From: an uncultured Eggerthella sp.
GTDB lineage: Bacteria; Actinomycetota; Coriobacteriia; Coriobacteriales; Eggerthellaceae
Assembly: GCA_937998355.1 (NCBI GenBank)
Contig: CALLDI010000011.1
Coordinates: 1-64,000 of the forward strand
Reading direction: 5' to 3'
Length of the DNA stretch: 64,000 nt
Every line of letters starts with the position of its first letter. Position 1 is the stretch's first letter. A program made the position numbers and the translations under genes. This document shows, piece after piece, positions 26,722 to 34,205 of the stretch. Under the pieces are notes generated by a model. That model ran no database searches. It was given only the letters and a program-made list of their open reading frames with translations, and was not told the DNA's origin.

Positions 26722-27684
26722 ATGAATCTTTCTCAACTGTATTATTTCAGGAAGCTCGCCGAGCTCGAGCACTACGGAAAAGCTTCAGAAGAGCTGTTCA
26801 TCACGCAGCCATCACTGTCCAATTCGATCGGCAATCTCGAAAAGGACCTGGGTGTGCCGCTATTCGAACGCGTCGGACGCAATGTGCGCCTCACCTCGTA
26901 CGGCGCGGAATTCAATGAGCATGTGTGCATCGCGCTTTCCGAGATCGACAAGGCGGTCGATCTGATGAAGCTCTATTCGAGTGGTCTCTCGGGTCAGATC
27001 CGCATCGGTGCGGTCATCTCCGTCCAGCGCAATTACCTGCCGCTGCTGCTCAGCTCGTTCCGTAACGAATTCGGCGACAACATCGATTTCGACATTCATC
27101 AGGAGACCACGTACGACTGCCTGAAAGGCTTGCTCGATGGCAAGCTCGATGTGGCATTCTGCGGCATGGTGCTCGATGAGCGCGATATCGTGTACGAGCC
27201 GGTCATCACGCAAAGCCTGGTGGTGGGCGTTTCTCAGCGCCATGAGCTCGCGAAGCGCAAGAGCGTCACGCTCGAGGAACTGAAGAACTACAACCTCATG
27301 TCCTATCGCAAGGAATCATTCGCATCCACGCTGCTCGATGGCTTGTTCAGAAGGGTCGGCCTCACGCCGAAGCAGTCGTTCAACGACGAGATCAGCGCCG
27401 CGTCGCTCGTCGTGTCGGAAAGCGATATGGTGGCCATCATGCTCGAGACGCTCGACGATATCGAAACCCGTGGATTCGTCAGCATCCCGATCGAAGATGC
27501 GCCAAGTCCTTTCCATACTATTTATATGGCCTATAAGGAGAAGGCATTTCGTAGTTGCGTCACCGATCAGCTCATCGAGTTCGCGCGCAAATTCGCGCAG
27601 TTCCCTTCGGGCAAGATCGGTTCGGTCGAAGACTATTATCGTCGCGAACAGATCGAATGTGGGGGCTTCGTGCACAATCGATAG
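26722..27684 (+). CDS. LysR-family transcriptional regulator
   Basis: A 320-residue LTTR. The N-terminal winged helix (about 1-65) has the typical YFRKLAELEHYGKASEEL and ITQPSLSNSIGNLEKDLGVPLFERVGR pattern, followed by a linker helix and a periplasmic-binding-type effector domain (about 90-300). AAAAGGG precedes the ATG. LTTRs usually activate a neighbouring operon in response to a pathway metabolite. It lies directly upstream of, and in the same direction as, the second CoA island, so it is the first candidate to bind the palindromes at 27784 and 27883. That link is inference; the membrane LuxR protein is the rival. Confidence 0.88.
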   Translation: MNLSQLYYFRKLAELEHYGKASEELFITQPSLSNSIGNLEKDLGVPLFERVGRNVRLTSYGAEFNEHVCIALSEIDKAVDLMKLYSSGLSGQIRIGAVISVQRNYLPLLLSSFRNEFGDNIDFDIHQETTYDCLKGLLDGKLDVAFCGMVLDERDIVYEPVITQSLVVGVSQRHELAKRKSVTLEELKNYNLMSYRKESFASTLLDGLFRRVGLTPKQSFNDEISAASLVVSESDMVAIMLETLDDIETRGFVSIPIEDAPSPFHTIYMAYKEKAFRSCVTDQLIEFARKFAQFPSGKIGSVEDYYRREQIECGGFVHNR

Positions 27685-28064
27685 CGACGAGGCTTCAGAT
27701 AAACACCATTAATAAAAACTATAGGAGTTTGACCGTTGATTCATTCGGATTGGCGGTCAAATTTTTATATCTGGGTATCAAAATGAACACATTCATAGAT
27801 TAGCGAACATGGTTTCATCTAAAACGCATTCAAGCATCTCTATATCATTTTCAGAGCCTATCGGTTCGCTGACCGCGCCTATTGGACGCGTTCATTAATG
27901 GAGTTGATAATTGAGCCAGACTTACTTATGTAGTCGGAGGGATTGATTCAGGGAATTCATCGTCGGCGATATCCTTTCAAATCGTGGTCGGGCATCGATC
28001 AAAGAAATGAAAGAGGGGGATACGCGGAAGTCGGACGACCTGAAAAAAGAAAAGGAAGGTAAAC
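27685..28064 (+). promoter_or_regulatory. Control region of the SDR operon
   Basis: A 380-bp gene-free, AT-rich stretch. It contains two copies of the candidate operator, TGAACACATTCA (27784-27795) and TGGACGCGTTCA (27883-27894), 99 bp apart. A promoter is suggested by TTGATA (27904-27909), a 17-bp spacer and TATGTA (27927-27932). The second site ends 9 bp before the -35, a typical activator position. The leader of about 120 nt before the SDR start shows no clear fold. Confidence 0.55.
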
Positions 28065-28856
28065 ATGGCAAATTGGTTCGCTACAGCTCCAGAGGAGCAA
28101 CTTGCAGGCAAGACCGCTATCATCATGGGCGGTGGTTCTGGCATCGGTAAGGCAACTGCAGAACAGTTCGCAGCTGCTGGCGCAAACATCATGATTTGCG
28201 GCGTTCCCGAGCAGATCTGCCTCGACGCTGCTGAAGAGATTCGTGCAGCTGGCGGTAAGGCCGTCGGCATGGTATGCGATGGTACCAAGGCTGATCAAGT
28301 ACAGGCTATGATCGATAAGACGCTCGAAGAGTTCGGCGATATCGACATGCTCATCTCCACCGCAGGCATCTCCTTGCCTCGTATGAACGCAATGGACGCA
28401 ACCGAAGCTGATTGGGATAAGATCTTCGCTGTCAACGCTAAGGCGAACTTCTTCCTCGCAACTGCAGTTGCTCGTGTCATGAAGGATAAAGGTCACGGCG
28501 GCAAGATGGTTCTCATCTCCTCCCAGCGTGGCATCTCTGCTATGGAGAACATTGCTCTCTACAGCATCACCAAGGCAGCGGTCATGGGCATGGTCCGTTC
28601 GCTCGCTGTCGACTTCGCTCCGTATGGCATCACCGTCAACGGCATCGCTCCGGGCTACGTTATGACCCCGATGGTCGAGAAGGTATTCGCTGACAATCCT
28701 GCTCAGCAAGAGTACGTATATGGTCGCACCCCGAGCAAGGTCAAGATGGGCTCTCTCGAGGAAATGGCGAACGCCATCTACTTCCTCTGCTCGCCGGTCA
28801 CTGAGTACACCACCGGTCAGACGCTCATCCTCGACGGTGGCTGGTCCATCCAGTAA
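28065..28856 (+). CDS. Short-chain dehydrogenase/reductase
   Basis: A 263-residue classical SDR. The Rossmann glycine motif GGGSGIG is at residues 22-28, and the catalytic Ser143, Tyr156 and Lys160 are present (ISSQRG, then YSITK). It ends in a typical L-I-L-D-G-G-W segment. Such enzymes oxidise or reduce a secondary alcohol/ketone with NAD(P). Placed first in the second CoA island it may act on a hydroxy- or oxo-acid or its CoA ester. Alanine codons are mostly GCT/GCA, unlike the GCG-rich neighbours, which suggests high expression. A T-tract terminator follows directly. The substrate is unknown. Confidence 0.85.
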   Translation: MANWFATAPEEQLAGKTAIIMGGGSGIGKATAEQFAAAGANIMICGVPEQICLDAAEEIRAAGGKAVGMVCDGTKADQVQAMIDKTLEEFGDIDMLISTAGISLPRMNAMDATEADWDKIFAVNAKANFFLATAVARVMKDKGHGGKMVLISSQRGISAMENIALYSITKAAVMGMVRSLAVDFAPYGITVNGIAPGYVMTPMVEKVFADNPAQQEYVYGRTPSKVKMGSLEEMANAIYFLCSPVTEYTTGQTLILDGGWSIQ

Positions 28857-28868
28857 AGCGTCATCTTC

Positions 28869-28900
28869 GTGCAGCTGCTCCAAAGCGGCTGCACTTTTTT
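28869..28900 (+). terminator. Terminator between SDR and MDR genes
   Basis: GTGCAGCTGCT and AGCGGCTGCAC form an 11-bp stem (one wobble) with a CCAA loop, followed by six T. Only 37 nt separate it from the MDR start, too few for a full promoter, so partial read-through must supply the next gene. Confidence 0.85.
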
Positions 28901-28937
28901 CTTCCACTATTCTCATACCTATCGAAAGGGGTACTAC

Positions 28938-29990
28938 ATGGAAGGTGTAATGAATGCAATCCACTGCGTAGGTCGTGAAGAGCCATGGCAGTATGTCGAG
29001 GATGCTCCTATTCCTCAGATCAAGCCCGATGAAGTTCTGCTGGAGATCAAGGCGTGCGGCATCTGCGGCACCGACCACTCTCTCCATCGTGGCCAGGAAG
29101 CGCTGTTCAATTCCTATGACATCACGTTCCCTGCCATCTTCGGTCATGAGTTCTCCGGCGTCATCGCTGAAGTCGGCGAGAACGCACCCGAGAACCTCAA
29201 GGTCGGCATGCGCGTGACCGCTAATCCGGTCCTGTTCGACAACACTTGTAGCTACTGCGACAAGGGCATGGTCAACATCTGCGACAACCGTCCGTTCTAT
29301 GGCACCGACCTGCCAGGCGCATTCGCGAAGTACATGCCGATCCGCGCTACCAATGTCATTCCGCTGCCTGACGATGTTTCGTTCGTTCAGGGCGCTCTCC
29401 TCGAGCCGCTGGGTGTTGCGCTCAACGCTGTCGAGCGTGTGCATCCTGAAGCTGGCGACACCGCGCTCGTCATGGGTCCTGGCCCGATCGGCCTGCTCAT
29501 GATCGCAGTCCTCAAGCAGGCTTACGGCATCCGTAAGGTCATCTGCTCCGGCCTCGCTATGGACACCAAGCGCCTCAAGGTCGCTGAAGACCTCGGTGCT
29601 ATCACCATCAATGGTTCTGAAGAAGACGTCATCGCTCGCGTTGCAGAGCTCACCAACGGCAAGGGCCCCGAGATCATCCTCGACGCAGCTGGCCACTACA
29701 CCGTTGCAGAGCAGGCTGTGGAGATGGTCGCTAAGAACGGTAAGATCGGCATCACCGGTCTGCCCGCTCAGGCATCCTCCATCCACATGAACCCGATCGC
29801 TATGCGTCAGATCTCCATCATCGGCTCTCGTGCTTACGAGCGTAAGCACTGGCGTCAGGGTCTGTCCCTGCTGGCTAACGGCCTGGACATCTCCCCGATC
29901 GCGAGCCACGTTCTTCCTCTGAAGGACTTCGAGCACGGTATGGAGCTCATCGACCTGGGCGAAGGTCTCCGCGTTATCCTCGAGCCGTAA
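28938..29990 (+). CDS. Zinc-dependent alcohol dehydrogenase (MDR family)
   Basis: A 350-residue medium-chain dehydrogenase. AAAGGGG lies 6 nt before the ATG at 28938. The catalytic zinc site is formed by Cys43 (CGICGTD) and His70-Glu71 (GHEFSG). The structural zinc lobe has Asp101, Cys104, Cys107 and Cys115, so the usual first Cys is Asp. The nucleotide fold has G-P-G-P-I-G. The family (threonine/sorbitol/butanediol dehydrogenase-like) oxidises secondary alcohols with NAD(P). It may act in tandem with the upstream SDR, for example on opposite stereoisomers of a hydroxy acid; that is inference. Codon use again suggests strong expression. Confidence 0.85.
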   Translation: MEGVMNAIHCVGREEPWQYVEDAPIPQIKPDEVLLEIKACGICGTDHSLHRGQEALFNSYDITFPAIFGHEFSGVIAEVGENAPENLKVGMRVTANPVLFDNTCSYCDKGMVNICDNRPFYGTDLPGAFAKYMPIRATNVIPLPDDVSFVQGALLEPLGVALNAVERVHPEAGDTALVMGPGPIGLLMIAVLKQAYGIRKVICSGLAMDTKRLKVAEDLGAITINGSEEDVIARVAELTNGKGPEIILDAAGHYTVAEQAVEMVAKNGKIGITGLPAQASSIHMNPIAMRQISIIGSRAYERKHWRQGLSLLANGLDISPIASHVLPLKDFEHGMELIDLGEGLRVILEP

Positions 29991-30035
29991 TCGAACAGGC
30001 TTGAAATAACATTCTCTCCCGTATAAGGGGAAACG

Positions 30036-30066
30036 CGAAAGCCCCGGTTTCTTACCGGGGCTTTCG
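30036..30066 (+). terminator. Terminator-like hairpin after MDR gene
   Basis: CGAAAGCCCCGG (30036-30047) pairs perfectly with CCGGGGCTTTCG (30055-30066) around a 7-nt loop. The T-run is poor (TTAAAC), so it is likely leaky. Confidence 0.65.
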
Positions 30067-30067
30067 T

Positions 30068-30079
30068 TAAACACGTTCA
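30068..30079 (+). promoter_or_regulatory. Candidate operator, site 5
   Basis: TAAACACGTTCA differs from the site at 20809 by one base. It lies between the hairpin and the RBS of the FldA-like gene, 23 nt before the start codon. Confidence 0.35.
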
Positions 30080-30102
30080 TTTTTCTAGATTGGAGAAATT
30101 AC

Positions 30103-31419
30103 ATGGCAGGTTTGGAAGGCGTAATCGTCGTTGACCTCACTCAGTATGCGGCTGGTCCTGCGGCCTCTCGCTTGCTCGGCGAAATGGGTGCGACGGTCAT
30201 CAAGGTCGAACCGTTCACGGGCGACGAACAGCGCACCCAGGGCATGGCTTGGGGCATGAACTATAAGAGCGAATTCGATGACGTCGCATATGACTGCGGC
30301 TCGTTCAACAAAGAGTGGACCGCGATCGACTGCAAGAATCCCGAAGGCAAGGAAGCTATGATGCGCCTTCTGGAAAAAGCTGACATCTTCGTCACTTCTT
30401 TGCGTGATGGCGCTTTGCAGCGCTTGGGCCTCGATTACGAGAGTCTGCATGCGAAGTTCCCGAAGCTCGTTTGGGCTCAGAATCGCGGCTATGGCGAGTT
30501 CGGCCCGATGAAGGACGCGAAGGGCTTTGACGCGACCTCGTTCGCAGCTCGCGCAGGCGTGGCGAGCGCATTCCCGCAAGCGAATGCTCACTACGAGCCG
30601 GGCAATTCACCTATCGCATTCGGCGACTGGAACACGGGCTGCGCGCTCACCGCGGGCATCCTGGGTGCTTACGCTGGCGCACTTCGTACGGGTGAAGGCG
30701 ACAAGGTCACTGCGAGCCTCTACCATGTTGGCACCTGGGCTATGACCTCCGCACTCATCGCAGAGCAGCAGGGCTGCAAGCATCCTAAGGATCGCATGCA
30801 GGCCAAGTGCCCGACCAACAACTCCTATCCTTCGAAGGACGATATCTGGTTCCTCATGTGCTTCGGTAACTACAACAAGTATTGCCAGCTCGTCTTCGAA
30901 ACGCTCGAGATGGATCCGAAGTATTACACCGATCCTGAACTCAACACGCTCGAAGCGCTCGCGAACAACGGCCGCTACGTTGAGGTCGTCGAGGCGATGC
31001 AGGAAGCAACGCGCAAGTTCACGTTCGAAGAACTCGAGAAGCGCTTCCGCGAGAATGACATTCCCTTCGAGAAGATCCAGACCGTTGCAGACGTTCTGGC
31101 TGACGAAGAAGCATTCGCGAACGACCAGCTCCGTAAGGTGAAGTACGTCAAGCAGGGACCGACCTCTCAGTTCACCGAGGGTGATGAATACATCGTCACC
31201 ACGCCTCCGTTCCGTATCGGCTCCATTGGTGACCCGGTGCTCTATCGTAGCCGCCCGGTCGGTTACGATACCCGCAAGATCCTGAAGGACGTTGCTGGCT
31301 ACACTGATGCTGAGGTCGATAAGCTCGCAGCTGACGGTGCGGTCATGGAATACGACGGCGATCCGCTGCCTCCGGAGGTCCTGGAGCCCAGCTATGGTCC
31401 TAATTCGAAGAAGAAATAA
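30103..31419 (+). CDS. CaiB/BaiF-family CoA-transferase, FldA/HadA-like
   Basis: A 438-residue family III CoA-transferase. It resembles recalled Clostridium FldA (phenyllactate:cinnamoyl-CoA transferase) and HadA more than CaiB: the block G-L-D-Y-E-S-L, F-P-K-L-V-x-A-Q, G-Y-G-E-x-G-P and G-F-D-x-T-x-F-x-A-R is shared, as are G-E-G-D-K-V-T-x-S-L and S-K-D-D. The catalytic Asp is Asp175 (AFGDWNTG). Such enzymes pass CoA from a product acid to an incoming 2-hydroxy or aryl acid in anaerobic amino-acid fermentation. No radical dehydratase (FldBC/HadBC) is in the window. The next CaiB-type gene follows after 13 bp. The substrate is unproven. Confidence 0.82.
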   Translation: MAGLEGVIVVDLTQYAAGPAASRLLGEMGATVIKVEPFTGDEQRTQGMAWGMNYKSEFDDVAYDCGSFNKEWTAIDCKNPEGKEAMMRLLEKADIFVTSLRDGALQRLGLDYESLHAKFPKLVWAQNRGYGEFGPMKDAKGFDATSFAARAGVASAFPQANAHYEPGNSPIAFGDWNTGCALTAGILGAYAGALRTGEGDKVTASLYHVGTWAMTSALIAEQQGCKHPKDRMQAKCPTNNSYPSKDDIWFLMCFGNYNKYCQLVFETLEMDPKYYTDPELNTLEALANNGRYVEVVEAMQEATRKFTFEELEKRFRENDIPFEKIQTVADVLADEEAFANDQLRKVKYVKQGPTSQFTEGDEYIVTTPPFRIGSIGDPVLYRSRPVGYDTRKILKDVAGYTDAEVDKLAADGAVMEYDGDPLPPEVLEPSYGPNSKKK

Positions 31420-31432
31420 GGTGGTTTGACTA

Positions 31433-32656
31433 ATGGCAAAGAACACTCCATTTTCTGGTATTACCGTTCTCGACTTTTCTCGTTACCTTCCCGGTGGCTA
31501 CGCAACGCAGGTTCTCGCTGACCTGGGCGCGACGGTCATCAAGGTCGAAGACACGGGTCTGGGCGACTTCATGCGCCACGACTATCCGACCAAGGGCGGC
31601 GGCATCTCTTACTACATCACCGCGCTCGGCCGCAACAAGAAGTCCGTTTCTTTGAACCTGAAGAACGAAGAAGTGGTCGATTGGTTCTTGAAGATGGCGA
31701 AGGAAGCCGACATCATCGTCGAGAGCTTCCGTCCAGGCGTTACCGCTAAGCTCGGTATCGATTACGAATCAGTCAAGAAGATCAACCCTGGCATCATCTA
31801 CTGCTCCATCTCGGGCTATGGTGCTAACGATCCTCGCTCGAAGAAAGCTCAGCACGACCTGAACATGCAGGCTGATGCTGGCTATCTGTCCGTGAACCAC
31901 GGCTCCACTTCTCCGCTGCATCTTTGCGACCTTTCTTCTGGTATGGTCGCAGGTCAGGCGCTGCTCGCAGCTCTGTATGCGCGCACGGTGACGGGCGAAG
32001 GTTCCTACATCGACATCTCGATGTTCGACTGCTTCGTGTGGTGGAACTCTCTGCTCGACAGCCGCTGGTGCTTCAACGATGGCGAATGCAAGCGCGACGA
32101 CCTCGAGTATCCTTCCACGGCTTACAACGTGTACGAGACCGCTGATGGCGGCAAGCTCGCACTGGGTATGGTCGAGGCGAAGTTCTGGGAGCCCTTCTGC
32201 GATGCGATCGGTCATCCCGAGATCAAGCCCACTGGACTCATGCGTCGTTGGGAAGCTCCTGAGGCCTTCGAGATCGTCGAAGAGACCATCAAGAGCAAGA
32301 CCACCGATGAATGGATGAAGTGGCTCGAGGATAAGGACTTCTGTATCGCTAAGGTCAACTCCAAGACTGAAGCGGTCGAGCAGATCACGCGCGAGAATCC
32401 CGAAGCGCTCGCTTGGGTCGAGTTCCCGCACGTCGGTCGTGTGCTGCAGACTGGTCTGCCGCACCATATCTCAACTATCCCAGTGGAAATCTCCGAGTTC
32501 GAAGCTCCTTCGATGCTCGGTGAGGACACTGAGATGTACCTTAAGCAGGTCGGCGCAGATGACGCGACGATCGCACGTCTTAAGGAAGAAGGCGGCATCC
32601 GTTTGGGTGACGATATTGAGCCTGAAGAGGATCGAGCTCCAGTTAAGCCTGCATAA
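31433..32656 (+). CDS. CaiB/BaiF-family protein, alpha-methylacyl-CoA racemase-like
   Basis: A 407-residue family III protein. Unlike its two relatives in the window it carries the racemase pair: His131 in A-Q-H-D-L-N-M and Asp156 in L-C-D-L-S-S-G, matching His126 and Asp156 of mycobacterial MCR/AMACR. The transferase Asp region is also compatible, so it could be either a racemase or a CoA-transferase. The C-terminal 20 residues are acidic and probably disordered. It is translationally close to the FldA-like gene (13-bp gap) and followed by a T-tract terminator. Epimerisation at C2 of a branched acyl-CoA would fit the dehydrogenases alongside. Confidence 0.78.
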   Translation: MAKNTPFSGITVLDFSRYLPGGYATQVLADLGATVIKVEDTGLGDFMRHDYPTKGGGISYYITALGRNKKSVSLNLKNEEVVDWFLKMAKEADIIVESFRPGVTAKLGIDYESVKKINPGIIYCSISGYGANDPRSKKAQHDLNMQADAGYLSVNHGSTSPLHLCDLSSGMVAGQALLAALYARTVTGEGSYIDISMFDCFVWWNSLLDSRWCFNDGECKRDDLEYPSTAYNVYETADGGKLALGMVEAKFWEPFCDAIGHPEIKPTGLMRRWEAPEAFEIVEETIKSKTTDEWMKWLEDKDFCIAKVNSKTEAVEQITRENPEALAWVEFPHVGRVLQTGLPHHISTIPVEISEFEAPSMLGEDTEMYLKQVGADDATIARLKEEGGIRLGDDIEPEEDRAPVKPA

Positions 32657-32693
32657 GGCCGCGATCCCCTCCCAGGAAATCTTTCCTTCCTAG

Positions 32694-32726
32694 AAGAAAT
32701 GCCGGCCCTGTGCCGGCATTTCTTTT
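32694..32726 (+). terminator. Terminator between racemase-like and dehydrogenase genes
   Basis: AAGAAATGCCGG (32694-32705) pairs perfectly with CCGGCATTTCTT (32713-32724), with a 7-nt loop and a T-rich end. The next start codon is only 39 nt away, so read-through or processing is implied. Confidence 0.8.
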
Positions 32727-32764
32727 GGAGAACCTTACTTGATCAACGAACGAAAGGAAACATG

Positions 32765-33928
32765 ATGGACTTTTCACTTACGACCGACCAGGAGCTCTTC
32801 ATCGAGAGCGCTCGCGAATATGCTGAGCGCTATTTCACGGAAGAAGCAGTGAAGCAAGCTTACGAGGTCGACCATCATATCAGCGTGGAAGCGGCGATGG
32901 CTTACCGCGAGGCAGGATTCATGCATCTGGGCCTGCCAGAAGAAGTGGGCGGCATTCCTTGCGATAAGCTCACGCAGATCATCCTGACCGAGAAGCTGCA
33001 TGAGTTCACGGGTACTGCGCTTCCCTTCACGACCGATACCAACTCCATCACGGACGTGATCGACTTCGGCACCAAAGCTCAGGCACAGCTGATCATGGAT
33101 GCGATCGAGAACGTCGAGAGCACCTGCATCGCTTGTACCGCTATCTCGGAACCAGCAGCAGGATCCGATAACAATGCGATGACCTGCATCACCACCAAAC
33201 AACCTGATGGTACGTACCTGCTGAAAGGGCAGAAGACCTGGGTGACGCTCGGTGGTCTTTCGGTCTATACCATCGTCATCGCTAAAGACGAGGATCCGTC
33301 CTACGATAACGATAAGTACTCGCTCTGGCTCGTTCCGAACGAGGCTGAAGGATTCACGATCGGCCATCTCGACAAGGTCGGTCAGCAGACCATTCCTTTC
33401 GTCGATTGCTTCTTCGACAACGTGGTTCTTACCGAAGACATGCGCATCGGCGCGCCGGGCGAAGGCTGGAAGCTGCTCATGAAGAAGCTCGAATTTGAGC
33501 GTTGCTTGGTCGTCGCGCAGGCGCTCGGTCAGGCACAAGCGGTCATGAACGACGCAGGCGCGTATTGCTCCGATCGCATCTGCTTCCAAAAGCCCATCGG
33601 CAAGCTGGGCGCGATCCAGGATCATCTGGTCGCTATGGAGAATATCCTCGAGAACGTGCGCACGCGTTTGTATCGCGTGGTGAGCATGCTCGACAATGGT
33701 GAATCGACGCGTCTTGAGTCGGCGCTCCTGAAGAGCTATGCATGCCAGAATCTCACCAAGGTAGCAGATCATGCGCTTTCGATCTACGCGGCTATCGGAT
33801 ACACCAAGGAACTGCGCGCCGCTCGCATCTGGGCTGATCTGCGTGGTTATGAGATGGCAGGTGGCACGACCGAGGTCATGGACTACATCGCTGGTCGTCA
33901 GCTGGTCAAGAAGTACGCAGCTAAGTAG
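32765..33928 (+). CDS. Acyl-CoA dehydrogenase (second)
   Basis: A 387-residue flavoprotein acyl-CoA dehydrogenase. Two ATGs stand in tandem (32762, 32765); the second has the better spacing to AAAGGA. Motifs include A-I-S-E-P-A-A-G-S-D at the FAD/substrate site, G-Q-K-T-W-V-T-L-G-G and a catalytic-base Glu370 in AGGTTEVM. It is clearly different from the CaiA homologue and closer to general short- or branched-chain enzymes. It would form or reduce a 2-enoyl-CoA with ETF as partner. It ends the second CoA island and is followed by the cleanest terminator in the window. Confidence 0.85.
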   Translation: MDFSLTTDQELFIESAREYAERYFTEEAVKQAYEVDHHISVEAAMAYREAGFMHLGLPEEVGGIPCDKLTQIILTEKLHEFTGTALPFTTDTNSITDVIDFGTKAQAQLIMDAIENVESTCIACTAISEPAAGSDNNAMTCITTKQPDGTYLLKGQKTWVTLGGLSVYTIVIAKDEDPSYDNDKYSLWLVPNEAEGFTIGHLDKVGQQTIPFVDCFFDNVVLTEDMRIGAPGEGWKLLMKKLEFERCLVVAQALGQAQAVMNDAGAYCSDRICFQKPIGKLGAIQDHLVAMENILENVRTRLYRVVSMLDNGESTRLESALLKSYACQNLTKVADHALSIYAAIGYTKELRAARIWADLRGYEMAGGTTEVMDYIAGRQLVKKYAAK

Positions 33929-33955
33929 GACTTAACGACAGCGTAGTGACTCGTC

Positions 33956-33988
33956 AAAAGGAAGTGTGGCCTGCCACACTTCCTTTTT
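33956..33988 (+). terminator. Strong terminator ending the second CoA island
   Basis: AAAAGGAAGTGTGG (33956-33969) pairs perfectly with CCACACTTCCTTTT (33974-33987) around CCTG and ends in five T. The A-tract on the left also makes it able to work on the other strand. Confidence 0.92.
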
Positions 33989-34102
33989 CATATGAGCATT
34001 CACAAGAAGAGTCCGGAACGATCTTGTAACGACGGTCGAATCACCCGCATAACAAGATTCACCATCGCTTTCTTCATCGTTTGATAGATGACATGCGTTT
34101 GC

Positions 34103-34198
34103 GGGGAGGGAAGGTTCGCGCCGCTTGCGCAGCCGCGGTTGGTTGCTGCTCTTCGTCAACCGTAAGCGAGCATCTGTAGGCGCGCACCTTCCCTCCCC
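34103..34198. other. Long imperfect hairpin after the histidine kinase gene
   Basis: Bases 34103-34122 pair with 34179-34198 with one mismatch in 20. The 56-nt loop holds further pairing (CGGTTG with CAACCG). It lies 7 bp beyond the kinase stop codon and about 115 bp beyond the terminator of the acyl-CoA dehydrogenase gene. It could serve as the kinase operon terminator or be a structured RNA. Confidence 0.5.
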
Positions 34199-34205
34199 GT
34201 GCCGA

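Noticed and set aside
27999..30080. 693-codon open frame on the minus strand across the SDR and MDR genes
   Set aside because: It is antisense to two genes with intact catalytic motifs, is rich in Asp, His and Arg without any domain, and is explained by codon bias on the plus strand.
28065..33928. Bile-acid 7-dehydroxylation (bai) operon
   Set aside because: SDR and CaiB/BaiF proteins are present, but the BaiB ligase, BaiCD/BaiH flavoproteins and BaiE dehydratase are absent, and the transferase resembles FldA/HadA more.
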